From contig NZ_RCNT01000005.1 of assembly GCF_003688285.1 (NCBI RefSeq), positions 135,106 to 199,105 on the forward strand: DNA of 64,000 nucleotides, written 5' to 3'. The notes under the pieces were generated by a model. The model ran no database searches. It was not told the origin of the DNA and was given only the letters and a program-made list of their open reading frames with translations. Shown here piece after piece: positions 39,891 through 49,456 of this stretch (the stretch's first letter is position 1; every line of letters begins with the position of its first letter). Both the position numbers and the translations under genes were made by a program. This stretch comes from Rhodophyticola porphyridii. Lineage in GTDB: Bacteria; Pseudomonadota; Alphaproteobacteria; Rhodobacterales; Rhodobacteraceae.

Positions 39891-40306
39891 CCGCTGACCA
39901 GATCATCGCGCATCTCGATCTGGCCCCCCATCCCGAGGGGGGCCATTACCGCCAGACATGGGTTGCCGACACTCCGGGCCGCCCAAGCGGCACCTGCATC
40001 TATTTCCTGCTCAAGGCCGGTGAGACCAGCCATTGGCACAAGGTCGATGCGACCGAGATCTGGCTGTACCATTCCGGCGCACCGCTGATCCTGTCGCTCA
40101 GCAAGACGGAAACGGGCCCCGCCACCGATCACCTGCTGACCCCGGATCTGGTGCATGGCAGCCCGCAATGCATCGTGCCCGAAAACCACTGGCAGGCCGC
40201 CCGCACCACCGGGGCCTACACACTCGTCTCCTGCACGGTTTCGCCCGGTTTCCGGTTCAGCGGCTTCACCCTCGCGCCGGCCGGCTTCGACATCCCCCGC
40301 CGGTAA
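39872..40306 (+). CDS. Cupin-domain protein (DUF985-like)
   Basis: This 144-residue protein has a single cupin barrel of the DUF985 type, recognised by [40 protein letters not shown] and [20 protein letters not shown]985 cupins carry a metal-like His cluster and are often linked to sugar or oxidative chemistry, but the function is unknown. It starts 19 bases inside the preceding methyltransferase gene, suggesting shared transcription. It converges on anmK. Confidence 0.85.
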   Translation: MPAHPMTADQIIAHLDLAPHPEGGHYRQTWVADTPGRPSGTCIYFLLKAGETSHWHKVDATEIWLYHSGAPLILSLSKTETGPATDHLLTPDLVHGSPQCIVPENHWQAARTTGAYTLVSCTVSPGFRFSGFTLAPAGFDIPRR

Positions 40307-40331
40307 TCCTCCCGGGCGGTACGGCCGCCGC

Positions 40332-41447
40332 TCAGGGCGCGGTGTCCGGCCGACTGATCCGCCCGCCGCCGACCGCAGCCGCGACGCCGGTGGTCCCCGG
40401 CGCGCTTGTGGTCATGCCGCGCATGACCCGGACGGCCAGATAGGCAAAAGCCTGAGCCTCCAGAAAATCACCGTCCAGCCCGACCGCCTCCACCGGCAGG
40501 ACCGGCATATCGAGGTTTCGTTGCAGCCCCGCCATCAGCGCCGGGTTGTGGCGCCCGCCGCCGGTAACGAGAACCTGTGCCGGGGGTATGGGCAGATGCT
40601 CCATTCCACGCGCGACCGCGCCGGTGACACAGGCCGCCAGTGTCGCCATCGCATCGGCGTTCCGCAAGCCCGCGACCCTTTGGATCAGGTGGCCAAAATC
40701 GCCACGGTCCAGCGACTTCGGCGGAATTTTCAGGAAATACCCGTCGCTCAGAAACGCCGTCACGGCCTCCTGATCGGGCCGGCCCGACAGCGCCAGTGCG
40801 CCATCCAGATCGACCTCACCCAGCCCCCGCGCCCGCATCAGATCATCAAGCGGGGCATTGGCGGGCCCGGTATCGAAGGCCAGAAGCGCCCCCGGCGCAT
40901 CGGGGGCATCGGCCAGCGGCTGGACCCAGGTCAGGTTGCCGACACCGCCGAGATTGAGGAATGCAACCGGCCTTTCGGCCCCGATCCAGCGGGCGCAGGC
41001 CCAGTGGAAGAACGGCGCAAGCGGCGCGCCCTGCCCGCCAAGCTGGATATCGGAACTGCGGAAATCCCAGATCACGGGGCAGCCCAGATCGCGCGCCAGC
41101 CGTTCGCCATCTCCCGCCTGATGCGTCCCGCGCCCGTCCGGCTCATGGGCAAGGGTCTGGCCGTGAAAACCCAGGGCCGATATCGGCGCGAGATCCCGGG
41201 CCAGCGCCAGATGCGCCGCCTCCACGATAGTGGCAGCACCGGCCACCCCCGCTTCACCCGGCCAGCGGCCGAGCGCCGCGCGCAACGCGGCCCGCTCGGT
41301 CTTGTCATAGGGCCGATAGGCGGTTTCGCCGAACCCGAGGATCGAGACGCCATCGGTTTCGATCACTGCCAGATCGACCCCGTCCAGCGAGGTGCCCGAC
41401 ATCGCGCCTGCCACCCGCAATGGCCGCGCTTCGCTCTTTCCCTTCAC
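40332..41447 (-). CDS. anmK: Anhydro-N-acetylmuramic acid kinase
   Basis: This 371-residue sugar kinase phosphorylates and opens 1,6-anhydro-MurNAc in cell-wall recycling. The ATP-binding signature [18 protein letters not shown] opens the protein. The catalytic block is GFHGQTL, and the sugar-site region is near [15 protein letters not shown]. Length is normal. The start is a GTG at 41447, directly followed by [15 protein letters not shown]. It is divergent from tyrS with about 48 bases between the starts. Confidence 0.93.
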   Translation of the reverse strand: MKGKSEARPLRVAGAMSGTSLDGVDLAVIETDGVSILGFGETAYRPYDKTERAALRAALGRWPGEAGVAGAATIVEAAHLALARDLAPISALGFHGQTLAHEPDGRGTHQAGDGERLARDLGCPVIWDFRSSDIQLGGQGAPLAPFFHWACARWIGAERPVAFLNLGGVGNLTWVQPLADAPDAPGALLAFDTGPANAPLDDLMRARGLGEVDLDGALALSGRPDQEAVTAFLSDGYFLKIPPKSLDRGDFGHLIQRVAGLRNADAMATLAACVTGAVARGMEHLPIPPAQVLVTGGGRHNPALMAGLQRNLDMPVLPVEAVGLDGDFLEAQAFAYLAVRVMRGMTTSAPGTTGVAAAVGGGRISRPDTAP

Positions 41448-41495
41448 GACCTGCCCCGCTATAGACCCGTTGCCGAAAGAATGGACGCATCACCC

Positions 41496-42746
41496 ATGAC
41501 CTACCACCCCAAATCCGATTTCCTGCGGGAACTGAGCACACGCGGATTCATCGCCGATTGCACCGATCTGCAAGAGCTCGACGAGCGTCTGACCAAGGGC
41601 GTGGTGACGGGGTATATCGGCTTCGATCTGACTGCGACCAGCCTGCATATCGGCAATCTGGTCCAGATCATGCTGCTGCGCTGGCTGCAGAAGACCGGGC
41701 ATCGCCCGATCACCCTGATGGGCGGCGGCACAACCAAGGTCGGCGACCCCTCGGGCAAGGACGAGATGCGCAAGATCCTGTCCGTGGAGCAGATCGAGGC
41801 GAATGCGAAGGGGATCCGCAAGGTCTTCTCCCGCTACATCTCCTATGGCGACGGGCCCACGGATTCCCCGCTGGTGAACAATGCCGAATGGCTCGACAAG
41901 TTGAAATACATCGATTTCCTGCGCGACATCGGCAAGCATTTCACGATCAACCGGCTTCTGGCGTTCGAGAGCGTGAAATCGAGACTGGACCGGGAACAGG
42001 CGCTCAGCTTCATCGAGTTCAACTATATGTTGCTGCAATCCTACGATTATCTGGAGCTTTACCGGCGATATGGCTGCATCCTGCAAATGGGCGGATCGGA
42101 CCAGTGGGGCAATATCGTCTCGGGGGCAGATCTGATCCGCCGGGTCGAGGCGGCGGATGCCTTCGGGCTGACCACGCCGCTTGTGACCCGCGCGGATGGC
42201 AAGAAAATGGGCAAGTCCGCCGACGGCGCCGTCTGGCTGAATGAAGACATGATGTCGTCCTACGAGTTCTGGCAATGGTGGCGGAACGTGCCCGATGCGG
42301 ATGTGGGAAAGTTCCTGAAGATGTTCACCGAACTGCCGGTGGCGGAATGTGACCGTCTTGGCGCTCTGGAAGGCTCCGAGATCAATGATGCCAAGATCAT
42401 TTTGGCCAATGAAGTCACGGCGCTGTTGCACGGCGTTGATGCGGCCGGAACTGCCGAGGCGACCGCGCGGGAGGTTTTCGAGCATGGCGGCGCTGGCGAG
42501 GATCTGCCGAAGCTGAGCCTTGGCGCCGAAGAGGTGGGGGACGGAATCTCCGTCGTACAGCTGATCACCCGCGCGGGGCTTGCCAAATCGGGCAAGGAGG
42601 CCAAGCGCCTGATCGCCGAGAAGGGTGCCCGCATCAATGACGAGCTGCTCAGCGATGCAGGACTGATGATTTCCGCGGCCGATCTGGCGGAGCCAATCAA
42701 GCTGAGCGCGGGCCGGAAACGCCACGCGCTGGTGGTGATGGAGTAA
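41496..42746 (+). CDS. tyrS: Tyrosyl-tRNA synthetase
   Basis: This 416-residue class I synthetase charges tRNA-Tyr. The HIGH-type motif is in [10 protein letters not shown], the KMSKS-type motif is KKMGKSADG, and the tyrosine-binding [14 protein letters not shown] block is intact. A C-terminal S4-like domain follows ([19 protein letters not shown]). The ATG at 41496 gives the usual alphaproteobacterial start MTYHPKSDF. An ATG at 41481 is also possible because neither has a strong Shine-Dalgarno. A TATAGA promoter element overlaps 41460. Confidence 0.96.
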   Translation: MTYHPKSDFLRELSTRGFIADCTDLQELDERLTKGVVTGYIGFDLTATSLHIGNLVQIMLLRWLQKTGHRPITLMGGGTTKVGDPSGKDEMRKILSVEQIEANAKGIRKVFSRYISYGDGPTDSPLVNNAEWLDKLKYIDFLRDIGKHFTINRLLAFESVKSRLDREQALSFIEFNYMLLQSYDYLELYRRYGCILQMGGSDQWGNIVSGADLIRRVEAADAFGLTTPLVTRADGKKMGKSADGAVWLNEDMMSSYEFWQWWRNVPDADVGKFLKMFTELPVAECDRLGALEGSEINDAKIILANEVTALLHGVDAAGTAEATAREVFEHGGAGEDLPKLSLGAEEVGDGISVVQLITRAGLAKSGKEAKRLIAEKGARINDELLSDAGLMISAADLAEPIKLSAGRKRHALVVME

Positions 42747-42774
42747 CCTCTCGCGCCGTCATCGGCACTCAGCG

Positions 42775-42802
42775 CGTGGCCGCACGGCGGGGCGGCCACG
42801 CA
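42775..42802 (+). terminator. Hairpin after tyrS
   Basis: GCGTGGCCGC (42775-42784) pairs perfectly with GCGGCCACGC (42793-42802). There is no T tract, so it may act as a weak or factor-dependent terminator. Confidence 0.5.
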
Positions 42803-42910
42803 CGCGCTGGCATATCGGGAGGGGCCATCGCCCACCATTCTGCGGACCGGCACGGTCGATCCCGGCGCAGGGTTAACCAGCCATTAGAGAGTTGGCTCTA
42901 GCCTGCCTGC

Positions 42911-43816
42911 ATGTTCGATTTCGCCCCAAGCCCGCCCGCCACCGCCCTGCCGCTCCAGCAATCCCCTCTGTTCGCCGATGCGCTGACAGCGGTCGGGGTC
43001 AACGCGATCTCCCATGTTCTGCCCGGCGGGCGCGCGCTGGTGATCCGGCGGCGCTGGCCCGGGATCGGCACGGTGGGGCTGATCTCCCGCGGGCCGGTCT
43101 GGACGGGGCGGCGCAATCCGCAGGCGCTGGCCGGGCTGAGACGCGCGCTTGGCATCCGCCATCTGATCGTGAACGCGGATGATGCCGCGGACGCCGCGGC
43201 GCTGAGACAGGCCGGTTTCCTGCGGATCGCCGCGCCGCGAGAGGTGGCGGAGCTGTCGTTGCTGGGCCCGCGAGAGGCGTGGTGGGCGTCAATGTCCGTC
43301 AAATGGCGCAACCGGCTGCGGCACGGGCAGAAATCCGGGCTGGTGGTAACCCAGAACGCCTTTCGCCCCGACCCGGCCCATTGGCTGCTGAGCGAAGACA
43401 TCGCGCAGCAGAAACGCCTGAATTTCCGCGCCCTGCCCCATGCGGTCACGCTGGCCATGGCCAGCGCCTTGCCGGGGGCTGCCCAGCTCTTCACCGCGCG
43501 CGCCGCGGGGCGGCCGGTTGCGGCCATGCTGTTTCTCTGCCACGGGCCCGTGGCCAGCTATCACATCGGCTGGAGCAGTGACATAGGTCGCGCAAACTCC
43601 GCCCATAACCTCTTGCTTTGGCAGGCGATGCAGTCTCTCTCCGCCGCAGGGCATCAGCGGATAGATCTTGGCGCGCATAACCCGGATGACGCGCCCGGGC
43701 TTGCCCGGTTCAAGCGCGGCAGCGGGGCACGGACAAGACCGCTCGGCGGAACCTGGGCATGCTCGGCCGCGCTCGGTCCGGTGCAATCCATCGCCGAATG
43801 GTGGCACAAGACATAG
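42911..43816 (+). CDS. GNAT/FemAB-like acyltransferase
   Basis: This 301-residue protein has the two-lobe look of FemAB/GNAT-fold acyltransferases. Fragments such as LISRGPVWTGRRNP, the MSVKWRNRLRHGQKSGL segment and YHIGWSSDIGRANSAHNLLLWQAMQSL resemble the acetyl-CoA or aminoacyl-binding lobe. The substrate is unknown. It converges on olsB, so a role in lipid or envelope modification is possible. The ATG at 42911 is close to TTAGAG and has no strong Shine-Dalgarno. Confidence 0.7.
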   Translation: MFDFAPSPPATALPLQQSPLFADALTAVGVNAISHVLPGGRALVIRRRWPGIGTVGLISRGPVWTGRRNPQALAGLRRALGIRHLIVNADDAADAAALRQAGFLRIAAPREVAELSLLGPREAWWASMSVKWRNRLRHGQKSGLVVTQNAFRPDPAHWLLSEDIAQQKRLNFRALPHAVTLAMASALPGAAQLFTARAAGRPVAAMLFLCHGPVASYHIGWSSDIGRANSAHNLLLWQAMQSLSAAGHQRIDLGAHNPDDAPGLARFKRGSGARTRPLGGTWACSAALGPVQSIAEWWHKT

Positions 43817-44028
43817 GGCCGTGGACCGACGCGGGCAGGTCCTGCCATTTGTCTCGGACAGAATGAGGTCTACCGTGCTGGCGCCGCTTGCCAGAGGGGC
43901 TGACGGCAGAGCGCCGGCGCGCTGGTGGCGCACCCTGCCTCCGCCGGAGGGAAGAGCCCGGCCGTGCGGGATAGAGTCCGCCTCTCGCCCTGGAAGTCCA
44001 CCGAGGATATTTGCGCTCTTGCGCCTCG
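43817..44028. other. Gene-free stretch between convergent genes
   Basis: No gene is supported in this 212-base gap between the GNAT-like gene and olsB. Short ORFs here are shadows without domains or start signals. The GC-rich sequence contains a small hairpin (CCTCC-GCC-GGAGG) that could help terminate transcription. I see no repeat or RNA gene. Confidence 0.5.
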
Positions 44029-44763
44029 CTAACCGACGACGCCGCGCAGAAGACGAGCGCGGGCCGGCGGGATCGCCTTGATCTCCAGCCCGGTGAACAC
44101 ATGCAGTGTGTTCAGATCCCGATCCACCACCGCATGGTCGCTGACCCATCCGCCCATCAGCAGATAGGTCCGCAGAAGCGGCGGCATCTTGGCCTGGGCC
44201 AGTTTCAGATCGGGTTTTCGGCGGAGCCGGCTGGCGAATCGGAAGACCGAAGGCGCCTTGACCCGCGGCAGCCATCGTTTCGGCGCGATGTGGCGGTCCC
44301 GAAGCAGGGCAAAGGCGTCGTAATACTCCCGCGCCTCGGTTCCATGGAAGGAGGAGCAGCCGAACAGCATCTCCACCCCTTCACGGTCGACATAGGCCGT
44401 CATCGCGCCCCAGGCCACGCGCAGAATATCGGGGTCGTGGCACTCGGGGTGAAGGCAGAAGCGTCCCATCTCCACCATCGGGCCCGCGAAATCCTTCAGC
44501 GCGGAAAGTTCATAATACTGCGCGGAATATGACCGCGAGATCTCTGCCCCGCCGGCCAGATGCAGCAGCCTGAAGCAACAGACGAGCCGACCGGTCCTGA
44601 CCTCTTCCACCAGAACATGGGCGCAGGCCGCATCATAGGCATCCGCATCGCGCCCGGTTCCATCGGCGCGAAACGCAAGACAACGCAGCCGCTGTGCCGC
44701 GTCGATATCGGCGTCGTTCTCGGCAAACCGGGCGCGATATCGCCCTTTCAGAAGATTCAACAT
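44029..44763 (-). CDS. olsB: L-ornithine N-alpha-acyltransferase (OlsB-type)
   Basis: This 244-residue GNAT-fold enzyme transfers a 3-hydroxyacyl group from acyl-ACP to ornithine, the first step of ornithine-lipid synthesis. The start RYRARFAENDADIDAAQRLRCLAFR is characteristic. The block VEMGRFCLHPE, GAMTAYVDREGVEMLFGCSSFHG and the late DHAVVDRDLNTLHVFTGLEI also match. Ornithine lipids replace phospholipids in the outer membrane when phosphate is scarce. The second enzyme, OlsA, is not in the window. Confidence 0.93.
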   Translation of the reverse strand: MLNLLKGRYRARFAENDADIDAAQRLRCLAFRADGTGRDADAYDAACAHVLVEEVRTGRLVCCFRLLHLAGGAEISRSYSAQYYELSALKDFAGPMVEMGRFCLHPECHDPDILRVAWGAMTAYVDREGVEMLFGCSSFHGTEAREYYDAFALLRDRHIAPKRWLPRVKAPSVFRFASRLRRKPDLKLAQAKMPPLLRTYLLMGGWVSDHAVVDRDLNTLHVFTGLEIKAIPPARARLLRGVVG

Positions 44764-44875
44764 CGGCCCAAGCTCCTGCCTTTGCCGGGCAATTTGCCAG
44801 GATGCAGACGAGGCCTACATCTTGTGCACCCCCAATAGCTTGGGACTATGACACCGAAACGACAAGAGGGCGCGC

Positions 44876-45283
44876 GTGGAAAAACTGGTGAAACCGGATG
44901 CGGAGTGGCGCGCCGAGCTGAGCGATCTGGCCTATCGCGTGACCCGCAAACACGCGACCGAGCGCCCCTTCAGCAACGACGATTTTCCTAAGGATCCCGG
45001 GCAGTTCCACTGTGTCTGCTGCGATCTGCCCCTATTTGGGCAGACCGCCAAATTCGACAGCGGAACGGGCTGGCCCAGCTTCACGCAGCCGATCGATCCG
45101 GCTGCCGTAGGGGAAAGCGTCGATCGGGGCTGGTTCCTGCGCCGCACAGAGGTGCATTGTGCCCGTTGCGACGCCCATCTGGGCCATGTCTTCGGCGACG
45201 GGCCGACCCCGACGGGCCTGCGCTACTGTATCAATGGTATATCAATCCGGTTCCGGCCGACCGGGGCCGATGCCGGACCCTAG
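44876..45283 (+). CDS. msrB: Peptide-methionine (R)-S-oxide reductase
   Basis: This 135-residue enzyme repairs methionine-R-sulfoxide in proteins. Two CxxC pairs bind structural zinc (CVCC and CARC), and the catalytic Cys sits in RYCINGISIRF. The substrate loop SGTGWPSF is intact. The start is a GTG at 44876 after AGAGGG. A nearby ATG at 44848 is out of frame. Its stop shares the palindrome CTAG with the BamE-like gene on the other strand. Confidence 0.95.
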   Translation: MEKLVKPDAEWRAELSDLAYRVTRKHATERPFSNDDFPKDPGQFHCVCCDLPLFGQTAKFDSGTGWPSFTQPIDPAAVGESVDRGWFLRRTEVHCARCDAHLGHVFGDGPTPTGLRYCINGISIRFRPTGADAGP

Positions 45284-45759
45284 GTGTCGCCGCCAAGCGC
45301 ATCGGCCACATTGATCCGTCCGAAGTTCTGCAGGATCTGACGCAGCAGGGTGATTTCCTGAACGCTGCTTTCGGTGACCCGGCGCGACAGGGGCACGATC
45401 TGCCCATCTTCGAGACCGAAGCGTTCGATATTCTGCACCACGCCGGCGTCGTCGAAGGAAATCGCCACGATGTTGCGTTCGATGATCTCGGGCGCGCGAT
45501 ACGCGAAATTGCGGACCCGGTAATCGGCGTAGAACCACGCCTCGTCCCGCATCACGCCCGAGGTGGCGGGCCGTCCAACGCTGGATTCCACGCTCTCGCG
45601 GGTATCCACGCCGGGCAGAATCGCGGCCAGTTCCTCTTCGGGCGGGATATATCCGTGATTGTTGAAAGTGGCCGAACAAGCCGCTGTCACCGATATCACC
45701 AGCAGTGCCAAACCAAGCCGCACCCGCTGCCTAATGGGGAAAGTTTGCCCGATCGCCAT
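45280..45759 (-). CDS. bamE: Outer-membrane assembly lipoprotein, BamE/SmpA-like
   Basis: This 159-residue protein has a lipoprotein signal (LGLALLVISVTAAC, lipobox cysteine at VTAAC) and a SmpA/OmlA domain with LPGVDTRESVESSVGRPATSG. It is a small component of the BAM complex that inserts beta-barrel proteins in the outer membrane. I chose the ATG at 45759. The in-frame ATG at 45840 would put 27 residues before the signal. The stop overlaps msrB in CTAG. Confidence 0.88.
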   Translation of the reverse strand: MAIGQTFPIRQRVRLGLALLVISVTAACSATFNNHGYIPPEEELAAILPGVDTRESVESSVGRPATSGVMRDEAWFYADYRVRNFAYRAPEIIERNIVAISFDDAGVVQNIERFGLEDGQIVPLSRRVTESSVQEITLLRQILQNFGRINVADALGGDT

Positions 45760-45880
45760 TGCCCAACCCTTCTGCCGCGGGCTCTTGCAAGGCCCGACAA
45801 TCCTTTCTATCGGCTTACCCGACCCGCGCGCACAGGGCAAGCTGCACGCGCGTATCCGTTGACATCAGGAGCCTTTCGCA

Positions 45881-46477
45881 ATGACAGAGCCCGCCAACGA
45901 CCTGCCCCGCGCCGAGATCCGCCTTGGCGACATCCGCCGCGACAAGGCACAGGAATTCGAGCTGATCCCGACCGCCGGGGAGATGCGCGCGATCGCCCGG
46001 TCGCTGCAGATCGAGGGCCTGCGCAAACTGCGCTTCACCGGCGCGCTGGACCGTGTTTCGGATACCGAATTGCGGCTGAACGGCCATCTGGGCGCAACGG
46101 TCGTACAACCCTGCATCATCACGCTGGCCCCGGTGACGACCCGGATCGAGGCCGACGTTACCCGCCGCTATCTGGCGGAGATGCCCGAACCGGACCCGGA
46201 GCAGGACGAGGTGGAGATGCCCGAGGACGAGACGATGGAGCCGCTGCGCCCCCGCCTCGATCTGGCTGAGGTGATGATCGAGGCGCTGGCGCTGAACCTG
46301 CCGCTTTACCCCCGCGCCGAGGGGGCCGATCTGGGCGAGGCGGTGTTCACCGAACCGGGCGTCACCCCCCTGCGCGACGAGGATACGCGCCCGTTTGCGG
46401 GCCTGTCCGGGCTGCGCGCAGCCCTGAAGGACGCCGACCCGGACGATGGGGGAGAGGATGGCGGCGGACAGGACTGA
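45881..46477 (+). CDS. DUF177 / YceD family protein
   Basis: This 198-residue acidic protein belongs to the DUF177 (YceD) family, which in most bacteria sits just before rpmF. It has typical stretches GLRKLRFTGALD, VVQPCIITLAPV and a region rich in Glu and Pro (EPDPEQDEVEMPEDETMEPL). The family is associated with 23S rRNA or ribosome large-subunit biogenesis. The exact role is unsettled. AGGAG lies 10 bases before the ATG. rpmF follows after 240 bases. Confidence 0.88.
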   Translation: MTEPANDLPRAEIRLGDIRRDKAQEFELIPTAGEMRAIARSLQIEGLRKLRFTGALDRVSDTELRLNGHLGATVVQPCIITLAPVTTRIEADVTRRYLAEMPEPDPEQDEVEMPEDETMEPLRPRLDLAEVMIEALALNLPLYPRAEGADLGEAVFTEPGVTPLRDEDTRPFAGLSGLRAALKDADPDDGGEDGGGQD

Positions 46478-46518
46478 GCCCTTTGCGGCGGGTTTGGCGG
46501 GGGGGCCGGGATTAGGGC

Positions 46519-46546
46519 TTGCATGGCGGGGGAATCCGAGTATGTT
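46519..46546 (+). promoter_or_regulatory. Candidate promoter of rpmF-plsX-fabH
   Basis: TTGCAT (46519-46524) and TATGTT (46541-46546) are 16 bases apart. They would leave a leader of about 165 bases before rpmF. Confidence 0.5.
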
Positions 46547-46717
46547 CCCGGCCTCATTCGCCGCCAAGAAAAGACGCGCCTTACCACAAGGTTGCGCCCG
46601 GCCGGACGGGGTGTGCCGGTAGCCGCTTGGCTGAGGCGAGATGACAGGAATAGAGTTAGACGGAACCCAGGGGTAAAACCGGCCAGGCCGACCCCGCCCT
46701 AAATTTGAGGTTGAGAC

Positions 46718-46924
46718 ATGGCTGTCCCCCAGAACAAGATCACCAAATCGCGCCGCAACATGCGCCGGGCGCATGATGCATTGGTTGCAGACAATCCCAA
46801 TGAATGCCCCAATTGCGGCGAGTTGAAACGCCCGCATCACATCTGCCCGTCCTGCGGGCATTACGCCGACCGCGAAGTGATCGCCCAGGCCGATGAGATC
46901 GACCTCGACGACGACGCGGCCTAA
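46718..46924 (+). CDS. rpmF: Ribosomal protein L32
   Basis: This 68-residue ribosomal protein of the large subunit has the usual start [21 protein letters not shown] and four cysteines in CPNC and CPSC zinc-binding pairs. An acidic tail ([11 protein letters not shown]) follows. It begins the rpmF-plsX-fabH run, linking ribosome production with fatty-acid synthesis. plsX begins 18 bases downstream. Confidence 0.97.
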   Translation: MAVPQNKITKSRRNMRRAHDALVADNPNECPNCGELKRPHHICPSCGHYADREVIAQADEIDLDDDAA

Positions 46925-46942
46925 GCGCGGCCCGGGGGCGGC

Positions 46943-48070
46943 ATGACCGATACGGCAGCACTGACCGGGGCTCAGATTCCCGGCACGGTTCTGTCTATTG
47001 ATGCCATGGGGGGCGATCTGGGCCCCTCCGCGGTTGTCTCCGGTATGGCCAAATCGGCCAGCAAGAACCCCAATATCCGGTTCATCGTCCATGGCGACGA
47101 GGCGGAGCTGACCCGCCTGATCGACCGCAAGAAAGTATTGGCGGGTCGCTGCGACATCCGCCATGCGGAGGCGGTCGTGACGATGGACGAAAAGCCCAGC
47201 CTGGTGATGCGCCACGGCAAGAACACCTCCATGTGGTCTGCGGTGGAATCGGTGCGGGCGGGTGAGGCCAAGGTCGCGGTGAGCTGCGGAAATACCGGGG
47301 CGCTGATGCTGATGTCGATGCTGCGCCTTCGCAAGATCGAGGGGGTGAACCGCCCCGCCATCGCCTGTCTCTGGCCGTCACGCAATCCGCAGGGATTCAA
47401 CGTGATGCTGGATGCGGGCGCGGACATCCGCGCAGATGCCGAAGACCTGCTGCAATACGCGCTGATGGGCGCCAGCTATGCCCGCAACGGGCTGGACCTG
47501 AAGCGCCCGCGGGTGGGTTTGCTGAATGTGGGCACCGAAGAGCACAAGGGCCGGGCCGAGCTGAAAATGGCCCATGACCTGATCGAGCGGGTGGCGCCTG
47601 CGGCAAATTTCGAGTTCATCGGCAATGTGGAGGGCGGCGATCTGCCCTCGGACCGGGTCGATGTGGTGGTGACCGACGGCTTCACCGGAAATGTGGCGCT
47701 GAAAACAGGCGAAGGCACGGCGCGGATGATCCGCGAATTGCTGGGCGAGGCGTTTCGCTATTCGCCCCTGTCGCGGATCGCGGCGCTTCTGGCGCTGACC
47801 TCGATGCGCCGCCTGTCGAAACGGATCGACCCGCGCCGGGTGAATGGCGGCGTGTTTCTGGGCCTGAACGGAACGATCGTGAAATCCCACGGCTCCTCCG
47901 ACCCGACAGGCATGGCGGCCGCGATCAAGCTTGCGGCGCGGCTTGCGGCCTCCGATTTCACCGAGCGTCTGGCCGCCCGTATCGGCGATGCCGAGGAGGC
48001 GGCGGCTGCCGCCATCCACGAGGCGGAAGAAAAACAAGAACAAGAAGAACAACAAGAGAGCAAGTCATGA
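46943..48070 (+). CDS. plsX: Phosphate acyltransferase PlsX
   Basis: This 375-residue enzyme makes acyl-phosphate from acyl-ACP for the PlsX/PlsY route to phosphatidic acid. The signature VLSIDAMGGDLGPSAVV, then SCGNTGALM and the GVNRPAIACLWPS block are present, as are VVVTDGFTGNVALK and the final KSHGSSD. The C-terminal end is rich in Glu and Gln. The stop overlaps fabH by four bases. Confidence 0.96.
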   Translation: MTDTAALTGAQIPGTVLSIDAMGGDLGPSAVVSGMAKSASKNPNIRFIVHGDEAELTRLIDRKKVLAGRCDIRHAEAVVTMDEKPSLVMRHGKNTSMWSAVESVRAGEAKVAVSCGNTGALMLMSMLRLRKIEGVNRPAIACLWPSRNPQGFNVMLDAGADIRADAEDLLQYALMGASYARNGLDLKRPRVGLLNVGTEEHKGRAELKMAHDLIERVAPAANFEFIGNVEGGDLPSDRVDVVVTDGFTGNVALKTGEGTARMIRELLGEAFRYSPLSRIAALLALTSMRRLSKRIDPRRVNGGVFLGLNGTIVKSHGSSDPTGMAAAIKLAARLAASDFTERLAARIGDAEEAAAAAIHEAEEKQEQEEQQESKS

Positions 48071-49041
48071 CCCTGCGCGCCGTTCCTGTCGGTATCGGCC
48101 ATTATCTGCCCGCGCGGATCGTGCCGAATTCCGAGTTCGAGAAGACGATCGACACCACCGACGAGTGGATCAGGTCCCGCTCGGGCATCGAGCGGCGCCA
48201 TTTCGCGGCGGAGGGCGAAACCACCTCCGACATGGCGATAGCAGCGGCCCGGGCCGCACTGGCGGATGCGGGACTTGAGCCCGGCGATATCGACGCGCTG
48301 ATCGTCGCCACGTCGACCCCGGATCTGACATTCCCGTCGGCGGCGACGATGGTTCAGGCCGGCCTTGGCCTGAAGAGCGGTTTTGCCTTCGATGTGCAGG
48401 CGGTCTGCGCGGGATTTGTCTATGCGCTCTCCACGGCGAATGCGTTCATCACCTCGGGGCAAGTCAAGCGGGTCATGGTGATCGGTGCGGAGACCTTCAG
48501 CCGGATCATGGACTGGCAGGATCGCGGCACCTGCGTGCTGTTCGGCGACGGGGCCGGTGCGCTGATCCTTGAGGCGCAGGACGGCAAGGGCACCCCAGAG
48601 GATCGGGGCATTCTGGCGGCGGATCTGCATTCGGATGGGGATTTCCGCGATCTGCTCTATGTGGATGGCGGCGTCTCGTCCACGCAATCCACCGGCGTCT
48701 TGCGGATGCAGGGGCGGGAGGTGTTCCGCCATGCTGTTGAAAAGCTTGCCGAAACTGCTCATGCCGCGCTCGACAAGGCCGGATTGGGCGCGGAGGATGT
48801 TGACTGGATCGTGCCCCATCAGGCCAATCTGCGGATCATCACCCGGACCGCGCAGAAGATGGGTGTGGGCATGGATCGGGTCGTGGTGACCGTGCAGGAC
48901 CATGGCAATACCTCGGCCGCTTCGATCCCGCTTGCGCTGTCCGTCGGCGTGGCGCGCGGGCAGATCAAGCGGGGCGATCTGCTGGTCACCGAGGCGATCG
49001 GCGGCGGGCTGGCATGGGGCGCGGTTATCCTGCGCTGGTAG
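48067..49041 (+). CDS. fabH: 3-oxoacyl-ACP synthase III
   Basis: This 324-residue condensing enzyme joins acetyl-CoA and malonyl-ACP to start fatty-acid synthesis. The catalytic triad is intact: C114 (QAVCAGFVYA), H251 (IVPHQANLRI) and N281 (DHGNTSAAS). The start TLRAVPVGIGHYLPARIVPNSEFE is typical. It is translationally coupled to plsX. ihfA follows after about 100 bases. Confidence 0.97.
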   Translation: MTLRAVPVGIGHYLPARIVPNSEFEKTIDTTDEWIRSRSGIERRHFAAEGETTSDMAIAAARAALADAGLEPGDIDALIVATSTPDLTFPSAATMVQAGLGLKSGFAFDVQAVCAGFVYALSTANAFITSGQVKRVMVIGAETFSRIMDWQDRGTCVLFGDGAGALILEAQDGKGTPEDRGILAADLHSDGDFRDLLYVDGGVSSTQSTGVLRMQGREVFRHAVEKLAETAHAALDKAGLGAEDVDWIVPHQANLRIITRTAQKMGVGMDRVVVTVQDHGNTSAASIPLALSVGVARGQIKRGDLLVTEAIGGGLAWGAVILRW

Positions 49042-49143
49042 GCCCGAAGCGGGCGGCAAATCAGCGCCTATCCACAAGCCCTTGATATTGACTTGAGAAA
49101 TACCATCGCTCATGCTGTTGCGAAATACATGGGGAATGATGGC

Positions 49144-49446
49144 ATGGCTGGCAAAACTCTCACACGGATGGATCTGAGCGAAGCGGTGTTTCGCGAGGTG
49201 GGTCTGTCGCGCAACGAAAGCGCCCAACTGGTGGAGCGCGTGCTGGAGTTGATGTCGGACAATCTTGTGGAGGGCGGTCAGGTGAAAATCTCGTCCTTCG
49301 GCACATTTTCGGTTCGCAACAAGACCGCGCGTGTCGGCCGGAACCCGAAGACCGGCGAAGAGGTGCCCATTCTGCCCCGCCGGGTGCTGACCTTTCGCCC
49401 CAGCCATCTCATGAAAGACCGGGTGGCCGCGGGCAACCGCAGGTAA
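49144..49446 (+). CDS. ihfA: Integration host factor alpha subunit
   Basis: This 100-residue DNA-bending HU-family protein pairs with IhfB. The start [19 protein letters not shown], the block [24 protein letters not shown] and the beta-arm end [16 protein letters not shown] are diagnostic of the alpha subunit. The ATG at 49144 is used. A longer in-frame start at 49093 would add non-conserved residues. merR follows 10 bases after the stop. Confidence 0.95.
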   Translation: MAGKTLTRMDLSEAVFREVGLSRNESAQLVERVLELMSDNLVEGGQVKISSFGTFSVRNKTARVGRNPKTGEEVPILPRRVLTFRPSHLMKDRVAAGNRR

Positions 49447-49456
49447 GGCCGCGCAG

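Noticed and set aside
42873-42887. CtrA-like TTAA-N7-TTAG site before the GNAT-like gene
   Set aside because: One mismatch to TTAA-N7-TTAA, no second site and no cell-cycle gene nearby.
43817-44028. Short ORFs between the GNAT-like gene and olsB
   Set aside because: They extend from neighbouring genes in other frames and lack ribosome sites or domains.
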